64,000 nucleotides of DNA from Cherax quadricarinatus (GCF_038502225.1 NC_091311.1:35590084-35654083), one strand, 5' to 3'. Shown: positions 11,047 to 24,199, counted from the first letter of the stretch. A program made the numbers and translations. The notes: generated from the sequence alone by a model not told the origin.

Positions 11047-11630
11047 CTAGTACCTAGAGCCTGGTAACTATCTGTCTCTTCCCATCCCCGCTTCCTTAAC
11101 TTCTTTCTACATTGCCCATTCCCCCATTTCCTTCTCCCACTTTTCCTCCTTTTTCGTACCCCTTTCCACTCTCACAATTTATTCTCCCTTTCTTTCCTCT
11201 CCCACTTCTATCTCTTCTTTTTTCTTCTTCTTTCTGCTCACACACTCTCTCTCTCTTGTCCTTCCTAACTCATCCCTCTCTCTCTTCTTTCTCTTCAACT
11301 TCCACATTCCCTTTTTTCACTCTCCCTTCCCTTTCCTCCTTCGGTCTCGTCTATTTCCACCACTTCTTCATGCTATCTTCTCAGCATCTCTTTCACTTGA
11401 TAGGATTACCGGTATTTCTGGCTATAGAAATCCAAGTAAGAGAGGACCGCCAGCCTCACTGGATTATTTCACTCAGCTGGGATTACCTTAGGGATTACTC
11501 TAGCAGTGTCAGGATTACCCAGGCGAGGTGGGTTACCAAGTGGATTACTTTGCTTTGCCAAGCATTATCTTTGACGTGCTTCAGAATACCTCAAGACTTG
11601 CAAGGATTACATTAGATTTTATGGATTATC
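11047..11630. other. Pyrimidine-rich tract, then degenerate GGATTAC repeats
   Basis: C/T-rich to about 11380. From about 11400 GGATTACC/GGATTACT recurs at 20-30 bp intervals, merging into the 41-bp array. No gene. Confidence 0.5.
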
Positions 11631-11765
11631 TTGGCTGGAATAACTCAAGAGCGTGTCAGGATTATATAAGATGGGCTGGAATAACTCAAGAGCGTGTCAG
11701 GATTATATAAGATGGGCTGGAATAACTCAAGAGCGTGTCAGGATTATATAAGATGGGCTGGAATT
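11631..11765. repeat. 41-bp minisatellite, ~3.3 copies
   Basis: Unit contains GGAATAACTCAAGAGCGTGT then CAGGATTATATAAGATG; the copies are almost identical. Confidence 0.93.
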
Positions 11766-11860
11766 ACATTAGAAGCCTGAAAATTACATTAACCAACTTA
11801 TAGGACCATATAAAACAAGCCTAGTTTACTTTACACATTGTAAGTAATGGGATTACCTGA

Positions 11861-12802
11861 TAAGACTCTTCAAGATCCTTCTCTTCTGGAGTCCCCCTTC
11901 AAGACCCTTCTCTTCTGGAGTCCCCCTTCAAGACCCTTCTCTTCTGGAGTTCCCCTTCAAGACCCTTCTCTTCTGGAGTTCCCCTTCAAGACCCTTCTCT
12001 TCTGGAGTTCCCCTTCAAGACCCTTCTTCTCTGAGTCCCTTTCAAGACCCTTCTCTCTTGGAGTCCCCCTTCAAGACCCTTCTTCTTCTCTGGAGTCCCC
12101 CTTCAAGACCCTTCTCTTCTGGAGTCCCCCTTCAAGACCCTTCTCTTCTGGAGTCCCCCTTCAAGACCCTTCTCTTCTGGAGTTCCCCTTCAAGACCCTT
12201 CTCTTCTGGAGTTCCCCTTCAAGACCCTTCTCTTCTGGAGTTCCCCTTCAAGACCCTTCTCTTCTGGAGTTCCCCTTCAAGACCCTTCTCTTCTGGAGAT
12301 ACCCTTCAAGACCCTTCTCTGGAGTTCCTTCTTCAAGACCCTTCTTTCTTCTGGAGTCCCCTTCAAGACCCTTCTTCTCTGGGAGTCCCCTCTCACCCTC
12401 TTCTCTGGAGTCCCCTCCCCCAAAGACCCTTCTTCTCTGGAGTCCCCCTTCAAGACCATTCTCTGGAGTCCCCCTCAAGACCCTCTTCTCTGGAGTCCCC
12501 CTTCAAGATCCTTCTCTTCTGGAGTCCCCCTTCAAGACCCTTCTCTTCTGGAGTCCCCCTTCAAGACCCTTCTCTTCTGGAGTTCCCCTTCAAGACCCTT
12601 CTTCTTCTGGAGTTCCCTTCAAGACCCTCTCTCTGGAGTTCCTTCAAGACCCTTCTCTTCTGGAGTTCCCCTTCAAGACCCTTCTCTTCTGGAGTTCCCC
12701 TTCAAGACCCTTCTCTTCTGGAGTTCCCCTTCAAGACCCTTCTCTTCTGGAGTTCCCCTTCAAGACCCTACTCTTCAGAAGTCACACCTTCAAGACTCCT
12801 CC
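11861..12802. repeat. 29-bp minisatellite, ~32 copies
   Basis: Unit contains CCTTCAAGACCCTTCTCTTC followed by TGGAGTTCC. A 29-bp unit cycles through three frames and repeats every 87 bp, which explains a 356-codon pseudo-ORF. Copies at 12020-12110, 12320-12500 and 12600-12650 carry many 1-3 base indels. Confidence 0.95.
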
Positions 12803-12808
12803 TTCCAT

Positions 12809-12831
12809 GAAAGAGAGACAGACAGACAGAC

Positions 12832-12914
<83 letters not shown>

Positions 12915-12950
12915 TAGATAGACAGACAGACAGACAGACAAAGACAGAGA
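12809..12950. repeat. (GACA)n with GATA interruptions
   Basis: Tetranucleotide microsatellite. Confidence 0.97.
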
Positions 12951-13214
12951 AACAGACGGAGAGACAGATAGAGAACAACAACAGCAGAACCAGCAATAGC
13001 AACAACAAAAACACCAATAACAGCTGCAACAGTAACATCAGCTGTATCAACAGCAACAAAAGCAACACAACTACACAATAAAAGAACAAAAGCAACAAAC
13101 AATATTATACGTCTCCATCATAAGTAACAAAAGTCTTAAAATAATACAGTCCACAAAAACAAATTACCAGGATCAAGAAAAAATGCAATGTAACATAACT
13201 TACAAAAGTCACGC
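12951..13214. other. CAA/CAG-rich low complexity, then unique
   Basis: AAC and AGC triplet-rich to about 13095; no gene. Confidence 0.5.
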
Positions 13215-13325
13215 GGGCACCAACAGCCTGCTCTATCAGGCCAGCAGGTGGGAGGTTTGGTGTGGGACCGGGCCGGGGGGCGGGACCGGGGCGGGAGACC
13301 CCCGGCACGGAGGCGAATATAAGCA
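13215..13325 (+). mobile_element. Decayed LINE C-terminal block
   Basis: A + frame reads GTNSLLYQASRWEVW then GTGPGG, aligning with the better kept SSNSLVDQALIHREAW and WTGPRG of the 23735 copy. Confidence 0.45.
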
Positions 13326-13571
13326 GCATGAAGGTATTTATTTGTGAGGGAGTAGGAATGGGTTTTCGGGTCATAGGTGGAGCCAGGTCACTTTGGAGGT
13401 CAGATCACGGGGTCGTGGGTCATGTCTGTGACCTGAAGAGGTGGAGGCAGGTGTGATCAAGCACGTGGTCATGATGGGTGAGGGTGGGTTAGAGTGGGTT
13501 AGAGTGGGTGGGTTATAGGTGCACCAGGTGTTAGCCAGGTACAGCTGACTGATGAGCTGAGGTCCAGGGCA

Positions 13572-13715
<144 letters not shown>

Positions 13716-14362
13716 GAGTAAAGATGGGAAGGCGAGGTAACCGAACATTAGATCTCACGTGGCGGCCAGAAGTAAGTCTTGAGAAGCCTTTAGTAAGCTC
13801 TACGGAAGAATTCATGATCAGGCCTAAGGCCTGACCATAAATCCTGGGAAACGAAATATACACCCGCCCTTAGATAACTGCAGCTGGCTTACTGGCCCAC
13901 TCTGGGCAGGTCTAACTCAACTTCTCGCTTCAGTGGCGCTTCTTCTCCAACTCGGGCAGCAAATTTCACACGAATCGCTCTTCGAGCAATTTCCTCTCGA
14001 ACGGGATGGACTGCCAGAGAAAGAGAAATGAAATAGGTGGAGAAAGCCGGTGGTGTCCCTTTCGACCTATTCAGAGACCTTACACAACCACCCGCAAGTG
14101 AGGCTGATCTCACTGCTACTCGGAGGAACTACAGGCTAATCTTCTTACCACAGACGCCAACACCAGAAAAGAGGAAAAAAAAAGAAAACCAATCTACATA
14201 CAGTTTGTGGCATATAGCTGTTAATTAGTTTTCAAAAATATATTATCCCCCCATACCCATCCTAATGGGTGGTAGTCAAAAGATTACAATGGTACCTAAT
14301 GGGTCCAGGGACTGGACTCCTTAGTTTTGACAACTAAACAAGTTGGAAATATAAACACATAT
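13716..14362. other. No gene seen
   Basis: Unique intronic sequence. Confidence 0.4.
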
Positions 14363-14423
14363 GCAGTATAATGTGATCCTTTATTGACAACGTTTCGCCC
14401 ACACAGTGAGTTATATCAAGCCA
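14363..14423 (-). repeat. Solo half-module of the fold-back family
   Basis: On the - strand: TTGATATAACTCAC, TGT, GTGGGC, GAAACGTTGTC, then AATAAAGGATC. The stem and GAAAC are kept; core I is degenerate. Confidence 0.6.
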
Positions 14424-14761
14424 CAAATAGATCTACCTGAGCAGAGAGAACATGAGTATACATACTGAGCAAAGTAACATGGAGAATCAGATGTGTAAGA
14501 CTGAGAAGATGCTGGCTCTAAGACGGACCTTCACGGGATGGTCAAGTAGGTTGGTTGTTATATGTGAGTGTAACACTCAATAAAGAATCACATTAGACTG
14601 CATTTGTGTCTATTTTTTTCCATTGTATCGGTATTCTATACCATTTATCTCCGCAGTGGGAATGTGATGGTAGTTTACAAATTAACAAGTATCCTTGATA
14701 TTAAATTACTGACGGTACACAGTGCCGATGGTATAAACCTTGGTAATAAATACCGACAAGT
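14424..14761. other. No gene seen
   Basis: Unique A+T-rich sequence. Confidence 0.35.
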
Positions 14762-14909
14762 TGGTTTAGAAAGACACGTAAGCAAACACTGTGACATATT
14801 TATTAGAAAACGTTTCGGTCCTGGGACCTTGATCACTTCTAAGGTCCCAGGACCGAAACGTTTTCTAACAAATATGTCACAGTGTTTGCTTACGTGTCCT
14901 TCTAAACCA
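14762..14909. repeat. Fold-back element B: 69-bp arms, 10-bp loop
   Basis: Arms 14762-14830 and 14841-14909 differ at two positions; loop GATCACTTCT. Each arm has the inner stem GGTCC..GGACC followed by GAAACGTTTTC, and an outer ACACGTAAGCAAACACTG block unlike element A. The hammerhead core I is not recognisable (CTTCTAA in its place). Confidence 0.95.
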
Positions 14910-14916
14910 CAGTGCC

Positions 14917-15010
14917 GATAAGCTGAGGAATAACAGCTGTGAAACACTTGGGTATCTTATTACCGACACTTTTCGCTAGTAAAGATAAACAAGTATTGAA
15001 TACGTGTCTT
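14917..15010 (-). repeat. Diverged half-copy of fold-back family A
   Basis: CCGATAAGCTGAGGAATAAC, ACACTTGGGTATCTTATTAC and TTTTCGCTAG match the left arm of A in order. It directly follows element B. Confidence 0.6.
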
Positions 15011-15299
15011 AATAATGTCTTGGGTAGAGGCCTCATGAGACATCCAGTGCGTCATGAAGTGACGTCAAACGCGTCACGGGATAGCTGGTCTTTAAAGAGA
15101 GAAAAGTAATCTAACCCGACAATAGAAAAAACTCATCAATTGATGTGACACACAAAGCTCACGTATGTGTCAAACACCGCTTCAAAAAAAAAAAGAGAAA
15201 AAAAAAACGCATCTCTACCGGTGTAGCTGCGTGCGTACGGACGCGTTGCGTCGGAGAACCTCTCCTTGGCGTCAGCAGATGCCTTTGCTTTATATCGTT
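15011..15299. other. No gene seen
   Basis: Unique sequence with A-rich runs; no coding support. Confidence 0.35.
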
Positions 15300-16800
15300 G
15301 AATTTACAGACTAAGAACTTTTATTCTGCCTCAGGTCATTTACAGGCTATAGAGCTGTATTCTACTTCAGGTCATTTACAGAGTATAGAGCTGCATTCTG
15401 CCTCAGGTCATTTTCAGGCTATAGAGCTGTATTCTACTTCAGGTCATTTACAGAGTATAGAGCTGCATTCTGCCTCAGGTCATTTTCAGGCTATAGAGCT
15501 GTACTCTACCTTCCGTCATTTACAGGCTATAGAGCTGCATTCTACCTCAGGTCATTTACAGGCTATAGAGCTGCATTCTACCTCAGGCCATTTACAGGCT
15601 ATAAAGCTGTACTCTACCTTCCGTCATTTACAGGCTATAGAGCTGTATTCTACCTCAGGTCATTTACAGGCTATAGAGCTGTATTCTACCTCAGGTCATT
15701 TACAGGCTACAGAGCTGTATTCTACCTCAGGTCATTTACAAGCTACAGAGCTGTATTCTACCTCAGGTCATTTACAAGCTACAGAGCTGTATTCTACCTC
15801 AGGTCATTTACAAGCTACAGAGCTGTATTCTACCTCAGGTCATTTACAGGCTACAGAGCTGTATTCTACCTCAGGTCATTTACAAGCTACAGAGCTGTAT
15901 TCTACCTCAGGTCATTTACAAGCTACAGAGCTGTATTCTACCTCAGGTCATTTACAAGCTACAGGAGCTGTATTCTAATTCCTCAGGTCTATTTACAAGC
16001 TACAGAGCTGTATTCTTACCTCTCAGGTCATTTACAGGGCTACAGAGCTGTATTCTCTACCTCAGGGTCATTTGATACAGGCCTACAGAGCTTGTATTCT
16101 ACCTCCAGGTCATTTGAGCAGGGGCCTACAGGAGCCTGTATTCCCCTACCTCCAGGTCATTTACAGGCCTACAGAGTTGTATTCTACCTGCCAGGTCATT
16201 TACAGGCTGGGTTAGAGCTGTGTTCTACCCCAGGCTGGCATTTAAGGTTAAGCTACAGAGCTGTATTCTACCTCCAGGTCATTTACAAGCTACAGAGCTG
16301 TATTCTCACCTCCTGGTCATTTACAAGCTTAGCAGAGTTGTATTTCTACCTCTCAGGTCATTTATGAAGCTACAGGCGTTGTATTCTACCTCAGGTCATT
16401 TACAGGGCTACAGAGCTGTATTCTACCTCCAGGTCATTTACAGGCTGGCTAGTGAGCCTGTATTCCCTACCTCAGGTCATTTACAGGCTACAGAGCTGTA
16501 TTCTACCTCAGGTCATTTACAGGCTACAGAGCTGTGTATTCTCACCTCAGGTCATTTACAGGCCTACAGAGCCTGTATTCCCTACCCTCCCAGGTCATTT
16601 ACAAGCTACAGAGCTGTATTCTACCTCAGGTCATTTACAAGCTACAGAGCTGTATTCTACCTCAGGTCATTTACAAGCTACAGAGCTGTATTCTACCTCA
16701 GGTCATTTACAAGCTACAGAGGCTGTATTGGGTATTCCTCCAGGTCCATTTACAGGCCTACAGACGCTGGTATTCTACCCTCAGGTCCGTTTACAGGCGG
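15300..16800. repeat. 36-bp minisatellite, ~41 copies
   Basis: Unit contains CAGGTCATTTACAGGCTACA then GAGCTGTATTCTACCT. A 36-bp period keeps one frame open (ELYSTSGHLQAT repeated), so the 277-codon ORF at 15145-15978 is an artefact. From about 15960 to 16460, and again 16555-16800, nearly every unit carries 1-3 base insertions. Confidence 0.96.
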
Positions 16801-17400
16801 TGGGAGACTGGCCCATACTGTTTCTTGCCCGGTGCCTGTTGTTTTACCTGTCATGTGTGATACCACGTTGTGCGTAGGGCATTGTTCTTGTGATTCAGAG
16901 AGGGAATAACAACAGAAACAACAACACAGCGGTAGCAATAACAACAGCAACAACAACACAGCGGTAGCAATAACGCTTAGTAAATAACAGGTAACAAGCA
17001 GCAGCAACAGGCATCAAGCATTCAGTAAGGTAACATCAACTAACGGTAACAGCAGCAAGCAACCAGCAGTAACGGTAACATCAATAATCATCATCCCAGC
17101 GGCAGCAGCATCATCAACAAATAAATAACATCCGTATCAACAAGCAAATAAATAAATAACATCGGCAACGACATCAATAACAACACAACAACAACAACAA
17201 CGAAAAAAACAACAAAATCAACATCGACAACTACAACACATCAACAACAACACACCAACAACAACAGTTCAACAACACATCACCACCAACAACAAATAAC
17301 AACAAACGACAAATACTCTGCTTTACAACTATCATTTCTTAGATCTCAGTCCTCAAAAAAAAAAAATACATTTTAATAACGAGAACAAAAAAAGTCTGAA
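16801..17400. repeat. CAA/CAG-rich low-complexity region
   Basis: Interspersed AACAAC and AGCAGC triplets at about 16905-17330. Flanks are unique. Confidence 0.7.
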
Positions 17401-17968
<568 letters not shown>

Positions 17969-18267
17969 TTTCTCTCTCCTTTTCCCTAGTAATCGCAACG
18001 AGACAGCAGGAAGGAATCCAATCCCCTTCCAATACTCTATCCTGAGTTCAAATCTAAATACATTAACCAATCCCTGTGCTGCCAGCAGTAATATTATAGC
18101 AACATAATTAGCTAACTAATCATTACCAGATAGAAACAAGGAATTTTAACTATATTTTAACTAGAAATATAGCCCACGCATTTTCTAGGCAAACGAATTT
18201 GAATTACGTTGTAAACAGTCGTCCAGAGAGGTTACGTATTTGGTGTTTACGAACCTGTGGCATCAGT

Positions 18268-18420
18268 GCCACGAGGTTGGTGGTGTCACGAGGTTGGTGG
18301 TGCCACGAGGTTGGTGGTACCATGAGGTGGATGGTGCCATGAGGTAGGTGGTGTGCCATGAGATGGGTGGTGCCATGAGATGGGTGGTACCATGAGGTAG
18401 GTGGTGCCATAAGGTGGGTC
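18268..18420. repeat. 17-18 bp minisatellite, ~9 copies
   Basis: Unit around GCCATGAGGTAGGTGGT with CACGAGGTTGG variants. 17969-18267 shows nothing recognisable. Confidence 0.88.
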
Positions 18421-18540
18421 AAGGGCGCGGTAGGCGGGGGCAGACCTGAGGCCCACCTTAGGCAGTATCTAATCAATGTATATCTTGTTACGACACCTGA
18501 CCAGCGTCACCCCGTCTCCCAGCTGCTCTGATACCTGCCA

Positions 18541-18558
18541 AGTCTCTCTCTCTCTCTT

Positions 18559-18655
<97 letters not shown>

Positions 18656-18656
18656 T
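18541..18656. repeat. (CT)n microsatellite
   Basis: CT run ending in CACACACA. Confidence 0.98.
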
Positions 18657-19004
18657 TTTGAGGTGCCTGTCAACTCATCACATCCCACAGAATAAGGTAT
18701 ATCTACTTTTCGCGACGGTGGTATATAGGAATACCCAGAGGGTATGCCCCATAAGTGTCTGGTATGGTGAGCTTTTCCCCGCAGGTATTCTTCCGTTTCC
18801 TTGAATCAAACCTCATTGCCTCCCGCTCCCCATTCGCTGTATGACTCCTTTCAATTTTAGTTTATTTTCTACTTCCAACATTCGTCGTTTCGGAATAATA
18901 TTGGCAGCAGAACTCTTCCTAGGATCTTTACCACCAAATAACATTGGTGGCGCATGCTAGCCTCCCTATGGTGCATAGAAATATACCTAGTTAGATGAAT
19001 GTTA

Positions 19005-19100
19005 TTAGAGGCAGCTGGCCCAGTGGTTAACGCACTGGCCTCTGAGTTTGAGGACTCACTTACCTTGAGTTTAATCCCAACCCGTTCCAGGATTATATCC
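19005..19100 (+). mobile_element. tRNA-like SINE head
   Basis: TGGCCCAGTGG (19017-19027) fits the RNA polymerase III A box and GAGTTTAATCCC the B box, at tRNA-like spacing. No intact cloverleaf or body is evident. 18657-19004 is unremarkable. Confidence 0.5.
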
Positions 19101-19306
19101 GTCTTAACGCACGAGAAAGTGTTCATTTGTTTCAAGCTTTTTTTTTTTTTGGCGATACTAAGGCTTCATGTCCTGTGATGTAGTATTGGATTGTTTAACG
19201 AGATGGACTGGTAAGCTAGAGAAAGACCTCGATAACATGACCAACAACTGTTATGAGTAAGTCAAGGGAAACTTTAAAAAAAAAAATTGGCAAGGAAGGT
19301 ATCACC

Positions 19307-19815
<509 letters not shown>

Positions 19816-19990
19816 AGGTAATTTTATTCCGAAGTATTTCGCCTACACAGTTGACTTCTTCATTCGAGTACAGAGGAGGCAGAAGACGTAGTAGAGATGC
19901 AAATTCGATGTAAACAGCCTTCACCCTTAAAGGCGTACTCGACTGATGAAGTCTACTATGTAGGTGAAAAGTTTCGGAATAAAGATACCT
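19816..19990. repeat. Fold-back element D: ~55-bp arms, 65-bp spacer
   Basis: Arms 19816-19870 and 19936-19990 pair with several mismatches. The right arm carries a hammerhead-like order: CTGATGA 19943-19949, one A, stem GTCTAC/GTAGGT (19951-19956 with 19960-19965), GAAA 19966-19969, with A instead of C next. AATAAAGATACC and TTGTACATGTGTCTTACTTA follow, as in element A. Confidence 0.85.
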
Positions 19991-20356
19991 AACTGTTGTA
20001 CATGTGTCTTACTTATCAAATTGTCGGTATTGTTTACCAGTATCATATTCGCTCCCAGCAGGATTTTTTTTCTATGTTCTTTAATATCTTCTGTAAGCAT
20101 CAAGACCCGAGTATCCCTGTTCCTTCTGGTCCCTCGGAGCTACCGAGGTCTTCTTCTGTATAAGTGTGAAAAATTACTAACTTTCGTAATTATGTGTCAG
20201 CTGGTCTGCTGCCAACTTGATGACATGTTTGAGCGACAAATGGACTTCTGTAGCACTGTCGTATATGACAGTATTTTAAGAATCGATTTACAGCATCTGC
20301 ATGATACTGCTGGAATATTTTATCTGTATTCTCTACCATAGTAGTGTATTAACTGT
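19991..20356. other. No gene seen
   Basis: Unique sequence after the tail of element D. Confidence 0.35.
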
Positions 20357-20388
20357 TGGCATCTCACTACCATGGTAGTGAGATGCCA
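20357..20388. repeat. Perfect 32-bp palindrome
   Basis: TGGCATCTCACTACC and its exact reverse complement meet at a central CCATGG with no loop. Confidence 0.95.
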
Positions 20389-20599
20389 TTGTATTGCACT
20401 AGTTGCTTTTTGCACAGTCCCCACCTCCGTGCTGCATTTGCAAGGCCAATCATTTTATTTGTTGCACTAATCGAGCAATAAATTCCAATCGTGATACTGC
20501 AATACCTGGCTGCCAATTTTTAAGCATACATTATAATAAGGGCCAAGATAAACACTACGTAGGAGGGTGCTAGAGGTTACTCACTGACTAGGGATGTCA

Positions 20600-20600
<1 letters not shown>
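20389..20600. other. No gene seen
   Basis: Unique sequence. Confidence 0.3.

Positions 20601-20670
<70 letters not shown>
20601..20670. repeat. (CT)n-(TA)n microsatellite
   Basis: Left flank of the MITE below. Confidence 0.95.
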
Positions 20671-21604
<934 letters not shown>

Positions 21605-21985
21605 ATGAACATGAACCTACCGTCATAAAGCTCTAGTCCTACCATCATAAAGCTTTAGTCCTACCATCATAAAGCTTTAGTCCAACCATCATAAAGCTCT
21701 AGTCCTACCATCATAAAGCTCTAATCTTACCATCATAAAGCTTTAGTCCTACCATCATAAAGCTTTAGTCCTACCATCATAAAGCTTTAGTCCAACCATC
21801 ATAAAGCTCTAGTCCTACCATCATAAAGCTTTAATCTTACCATCATAAAGCTTTAGTCCTACCATCATAAAGCTTTAGTCCTACCATCATAAAGCTTTAG
21901 TCCAACCATCATAAAGCTCTAGTCCTACCATCATAAAGCTCTAATCTTACCATCATAAAGCTTTAGTCCTACCATCATAAAGCTC
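21605..21985. repeat. 22-bp minisatellite with 5-unit higher-order repeat
   Basis: About 17 units of AAAGCTTTAGTCCTACCATC plus AT. Variants follow the order B-B-C-A-D (A: CTCTAG, B: CTTTAG, C: TCCAACC, D: TAATCTTACC) three times, a 110-bp higher-order period. Confidence 0.95.
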
Positions 21986-22311
21986 TCTCCCATTCTCCCG
22001 CTACAGTAGCTCCTTGGGATACCCATCCCATCCATCACCCATCCCACTGCAGCACAAACAATACATTCGAGGGATGGGAATTATCTTCAGAGCCAGAAGA
22101 CCCTAAGATAATTCTGCTGTTGCTTCTCCGAGAACAGAGCACTTTTTTTTTTGTATCTGTTTCCTCACACAGTTATTCCATGTCATCAAATATTTCACTA
22201 TCTTTCTCCTGTCACTTTTGATCTGTCCATCAGGACACGCGTTACCTTCCGCAAAACAACTGAAGAATCAAAAGTTGTGTGCAAGGTGGGGCCTTCATGA
22301 CGCATTAAGTG

Positions 22312-22619
22312 TCCCGTAGCTCGATCGTTAGCTCACTCAGCTCACACACTGAGGTCCGGGGTTCGAATCTCCTCCGGTACATCTGGAAAACATTAGGGAC
22401 GTGTTTCCAAAAGACACTTGCTGTCTCTGTCTCTGTTCACCCATCAGTTCAAAATGAGTACTTGGGTGTTAGTTGTATCCGGGTGGGTCGCATCCTGGGA
22501 CAAAACTGACCTAATTTGCCCGAAATGCTCGGCATAACAAGCTGCTTTCTATATAGTAGTATGTCATTGATGTCAGCTAGGACTGTATACCTTGTACATG
22601 TACTTGTAGTAAATAAAGA

Positions 22620-22694
<75 letters not shown>
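22312..22694 (+). mobile_element. tRNA-derived SINE with (ATT)n tail, near full length
   Basis: tRNA-like head: TAGCTCGATCGTTAG (A-box region) and GGGTTCGAATCTCC (B box near 22359). The body includes GGTGTTAGTTG and GGTGGGTCGCATCCTGGGAC, then a second block ending GTACATGTACTTGTAGTAAA and TAAAG. An (ATT)n tail occupies 22620-22694. Other copies: 28355, 34880, 54905 (-), 55541, 56311, 56787 and 57430 (-). Confidence 0.85.
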
Positions 22695-22696
<2 letters not shown>

Positions 22697-22870
22697 TGGA
22701 TTTTACTTTGTTTAACCTGAGGAATGCCGGAGAGTCGATCCTCCGTCTGTAAATGATAGTTCTGTGTCAGGTGTCCGTCAATCAGATGAGGAGAGTGAGG
22801 AGAGGATTTATGAACGTGAGTAGTCCAGTGGTTGTTGTCGTTGCTCGTGACGCTGATTAGGCTTGTTGCA

Positions 22871-23115
22871 AACATTTTATTGTCGAAAACGTTTCGCCTA
22901 CACAGTAGACTTCTTCAGGTGTAGTATTGAAATGATGATGAACTCTTCTCCAGGGTGACCACCTCAATTACTATTTCTTCTAGGTTGATGGATTAATTAC
23001 ATCAACTTCATTTCACGGCTACATCTGCTGCCTCTATATCTGACTGAAGACGCCTGCTGTGTAGGCGAAACGTTTCAACAATAAAGAAACCCAACTGTTG
23101 CACATGTGTCTTCAC
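22871..23115. repeat. Fold-back element E: ~50-bp arms, ~120-bp spacer
   Basis: Left arm 22871-22920 and right arm 23041-23090 pair imperfectly. Both carry hammerhead-like cores. On - the order is CTGAAGA (22912-22918), A, GTCTAC/GTAGGC, GAAAACG. On + it is CTGAAGA (23044-23050), C, GCCTGC/GTAGGC (23052-23057 with 23061-23066), GAAA 23067-23070, CGTTTC. The tail AATAAAGAAACCCAACTG then CACATGTGTCTTCA matches elements A and D. Confidence 0.85.
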
Positions 23116-23569
23116 CATCATTTCACAGTGTTGGGATCACGATCATCGCTAGTACCTCACTCCACGTCTCACCCCCTCCCTCCATCAACGCACCCCAACA
23201 TTTAACCCCCCACCTCACCAAAGTAGTACTTCGACCCCCTCGACACCCCCACCAACACGTCCCACCCTTCACCTTCCTAACACAACCTCTAACCCCAATA
23301 ATGTAGTGCCCCCTCCCGTGTATCTCCCACGCCTGTAACGCCCCCTCCCCTCCACCCATCCTCAACCACCCGCTGTAGCATTCAGCGTCCTCTCCACCCC
23401 CTGTCATTACGTACTATCGTCATCCCCACCCCATTACCTCCATGCCCGTCGTTAATGAGGAGGGGTCATCCAGGCAACACCTCTCCCCCACTCATTCGCA
23501 CCGAGGAGCATGGTGAAGGTCATAAATAATATCAAGTATTCTCTTCTCTCTGTTACTCGACCACTTTAG
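23116..23569. other. C-rich unique sequence, no gene
   Basis: Strong C bias (CCCCC runs) at 23150-23420 without a repeat unit or supported ORF. Confidence 0.4.
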
Positions 23570-23632
23570 CCTCCTCCTCCTCCTCCTCCTCCTCCTCCTC
23601 CTCCTCCTTCTCCTCCTCCTCCTCCTCCTCTA
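23570..23632. repeat. (CTC)n microsatellite
   Basis: CTC triplets with one CTT interruption. Confidence 0.97.
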
Positions 23633-23734
23633 CTTATCCTCATACCACTTTATTACTACTACAAGTGGTGAAAGATACCTTAAGTAAAGAAACCTCATTA
23701 ATGTGTCGTTTCACTCACTGGAAAAAGTGAAGTT

Positions 23735-23905
23735 GGGTCAAGTCAGTGCCGGATCAGCCGGGCTGTGGCTCGTACGTCGGACTGCGTGCGGCCAGCAGTA
23801 ACAGCCTAGTTGATCAGGCCCTGATCCATCGGGAGGCCTGGTCATGGACCGGGCCGCGGGGGCGTTGATCCCCGGAATAACCTCCAGGTAACCTCCAGGT
23901 AAGTC
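23735..23905 (+). mobile_element. LINE C-terminal fragment
   Basis: An intact frame reads VPDQPGCGSYVG, LRAASSNSLVDQALIHREAW, SWTGPRGR, stop. The full LINE family cannot be placed from this end alone. Other copies: 13215, 24467 (-), 28549 (-) and 44235 (-). Confidence 0.75.
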
Positions 23906-24199
23906 AGGTGGCACCTGGACAGATCAAGTGCCAGGCCAGATCATGATAGTCTGTGTTTACTAACTATATCTAAGATTATCTGTGCAGTGGGTCTTAAACG
24001 GGACAATCATCCTCCTGTTTTGCTCAGTGGTGGTGGAGGTCAGGTGGACGGTGGCAGCCTCAAGACACCTGCGTTTAGTTCTGTCGACTTGTAAACAAGA
24101 TGCGCTCGTGTCCACCAGTCCACGATATGTAAATGTGTTGTCTGGTGTAAGTCACATTCATTATGTGGAAAAACTGAAAAAAAGGAAGATACAAATAAT

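Noticed and set aside
11847..12917. 356-codon ORF of SRPFSSGVPLQDPSLLE repeats
   Set aside because: A 29-bp minisatellite cycling through three frames; overlapping frames are equally open.
15145..15978. 277-codon ORF of ELYSTSGHLQAT repeats
   Set aside because: 36-bp repeat artefact; the frame collapses where units have indels, with no sign of selection on the frame.
21605..21985. Regular 22-bp repeats resembling a CRISPR array
   Set aside because: No spacers: units are contiguous, with variants in a higher-order pattern, in a eukaryotic intron. The 37-bp array (32720-33735) was rejected for the same reason.
22312..22400. tRNA gene candidate from A and B boxes
   Set aside because: The heads at 22312, 28355, 54905, 56311 and 56787 do not form full cloverleaves and continue into a shared non-tRNA body, so they are SINEs.
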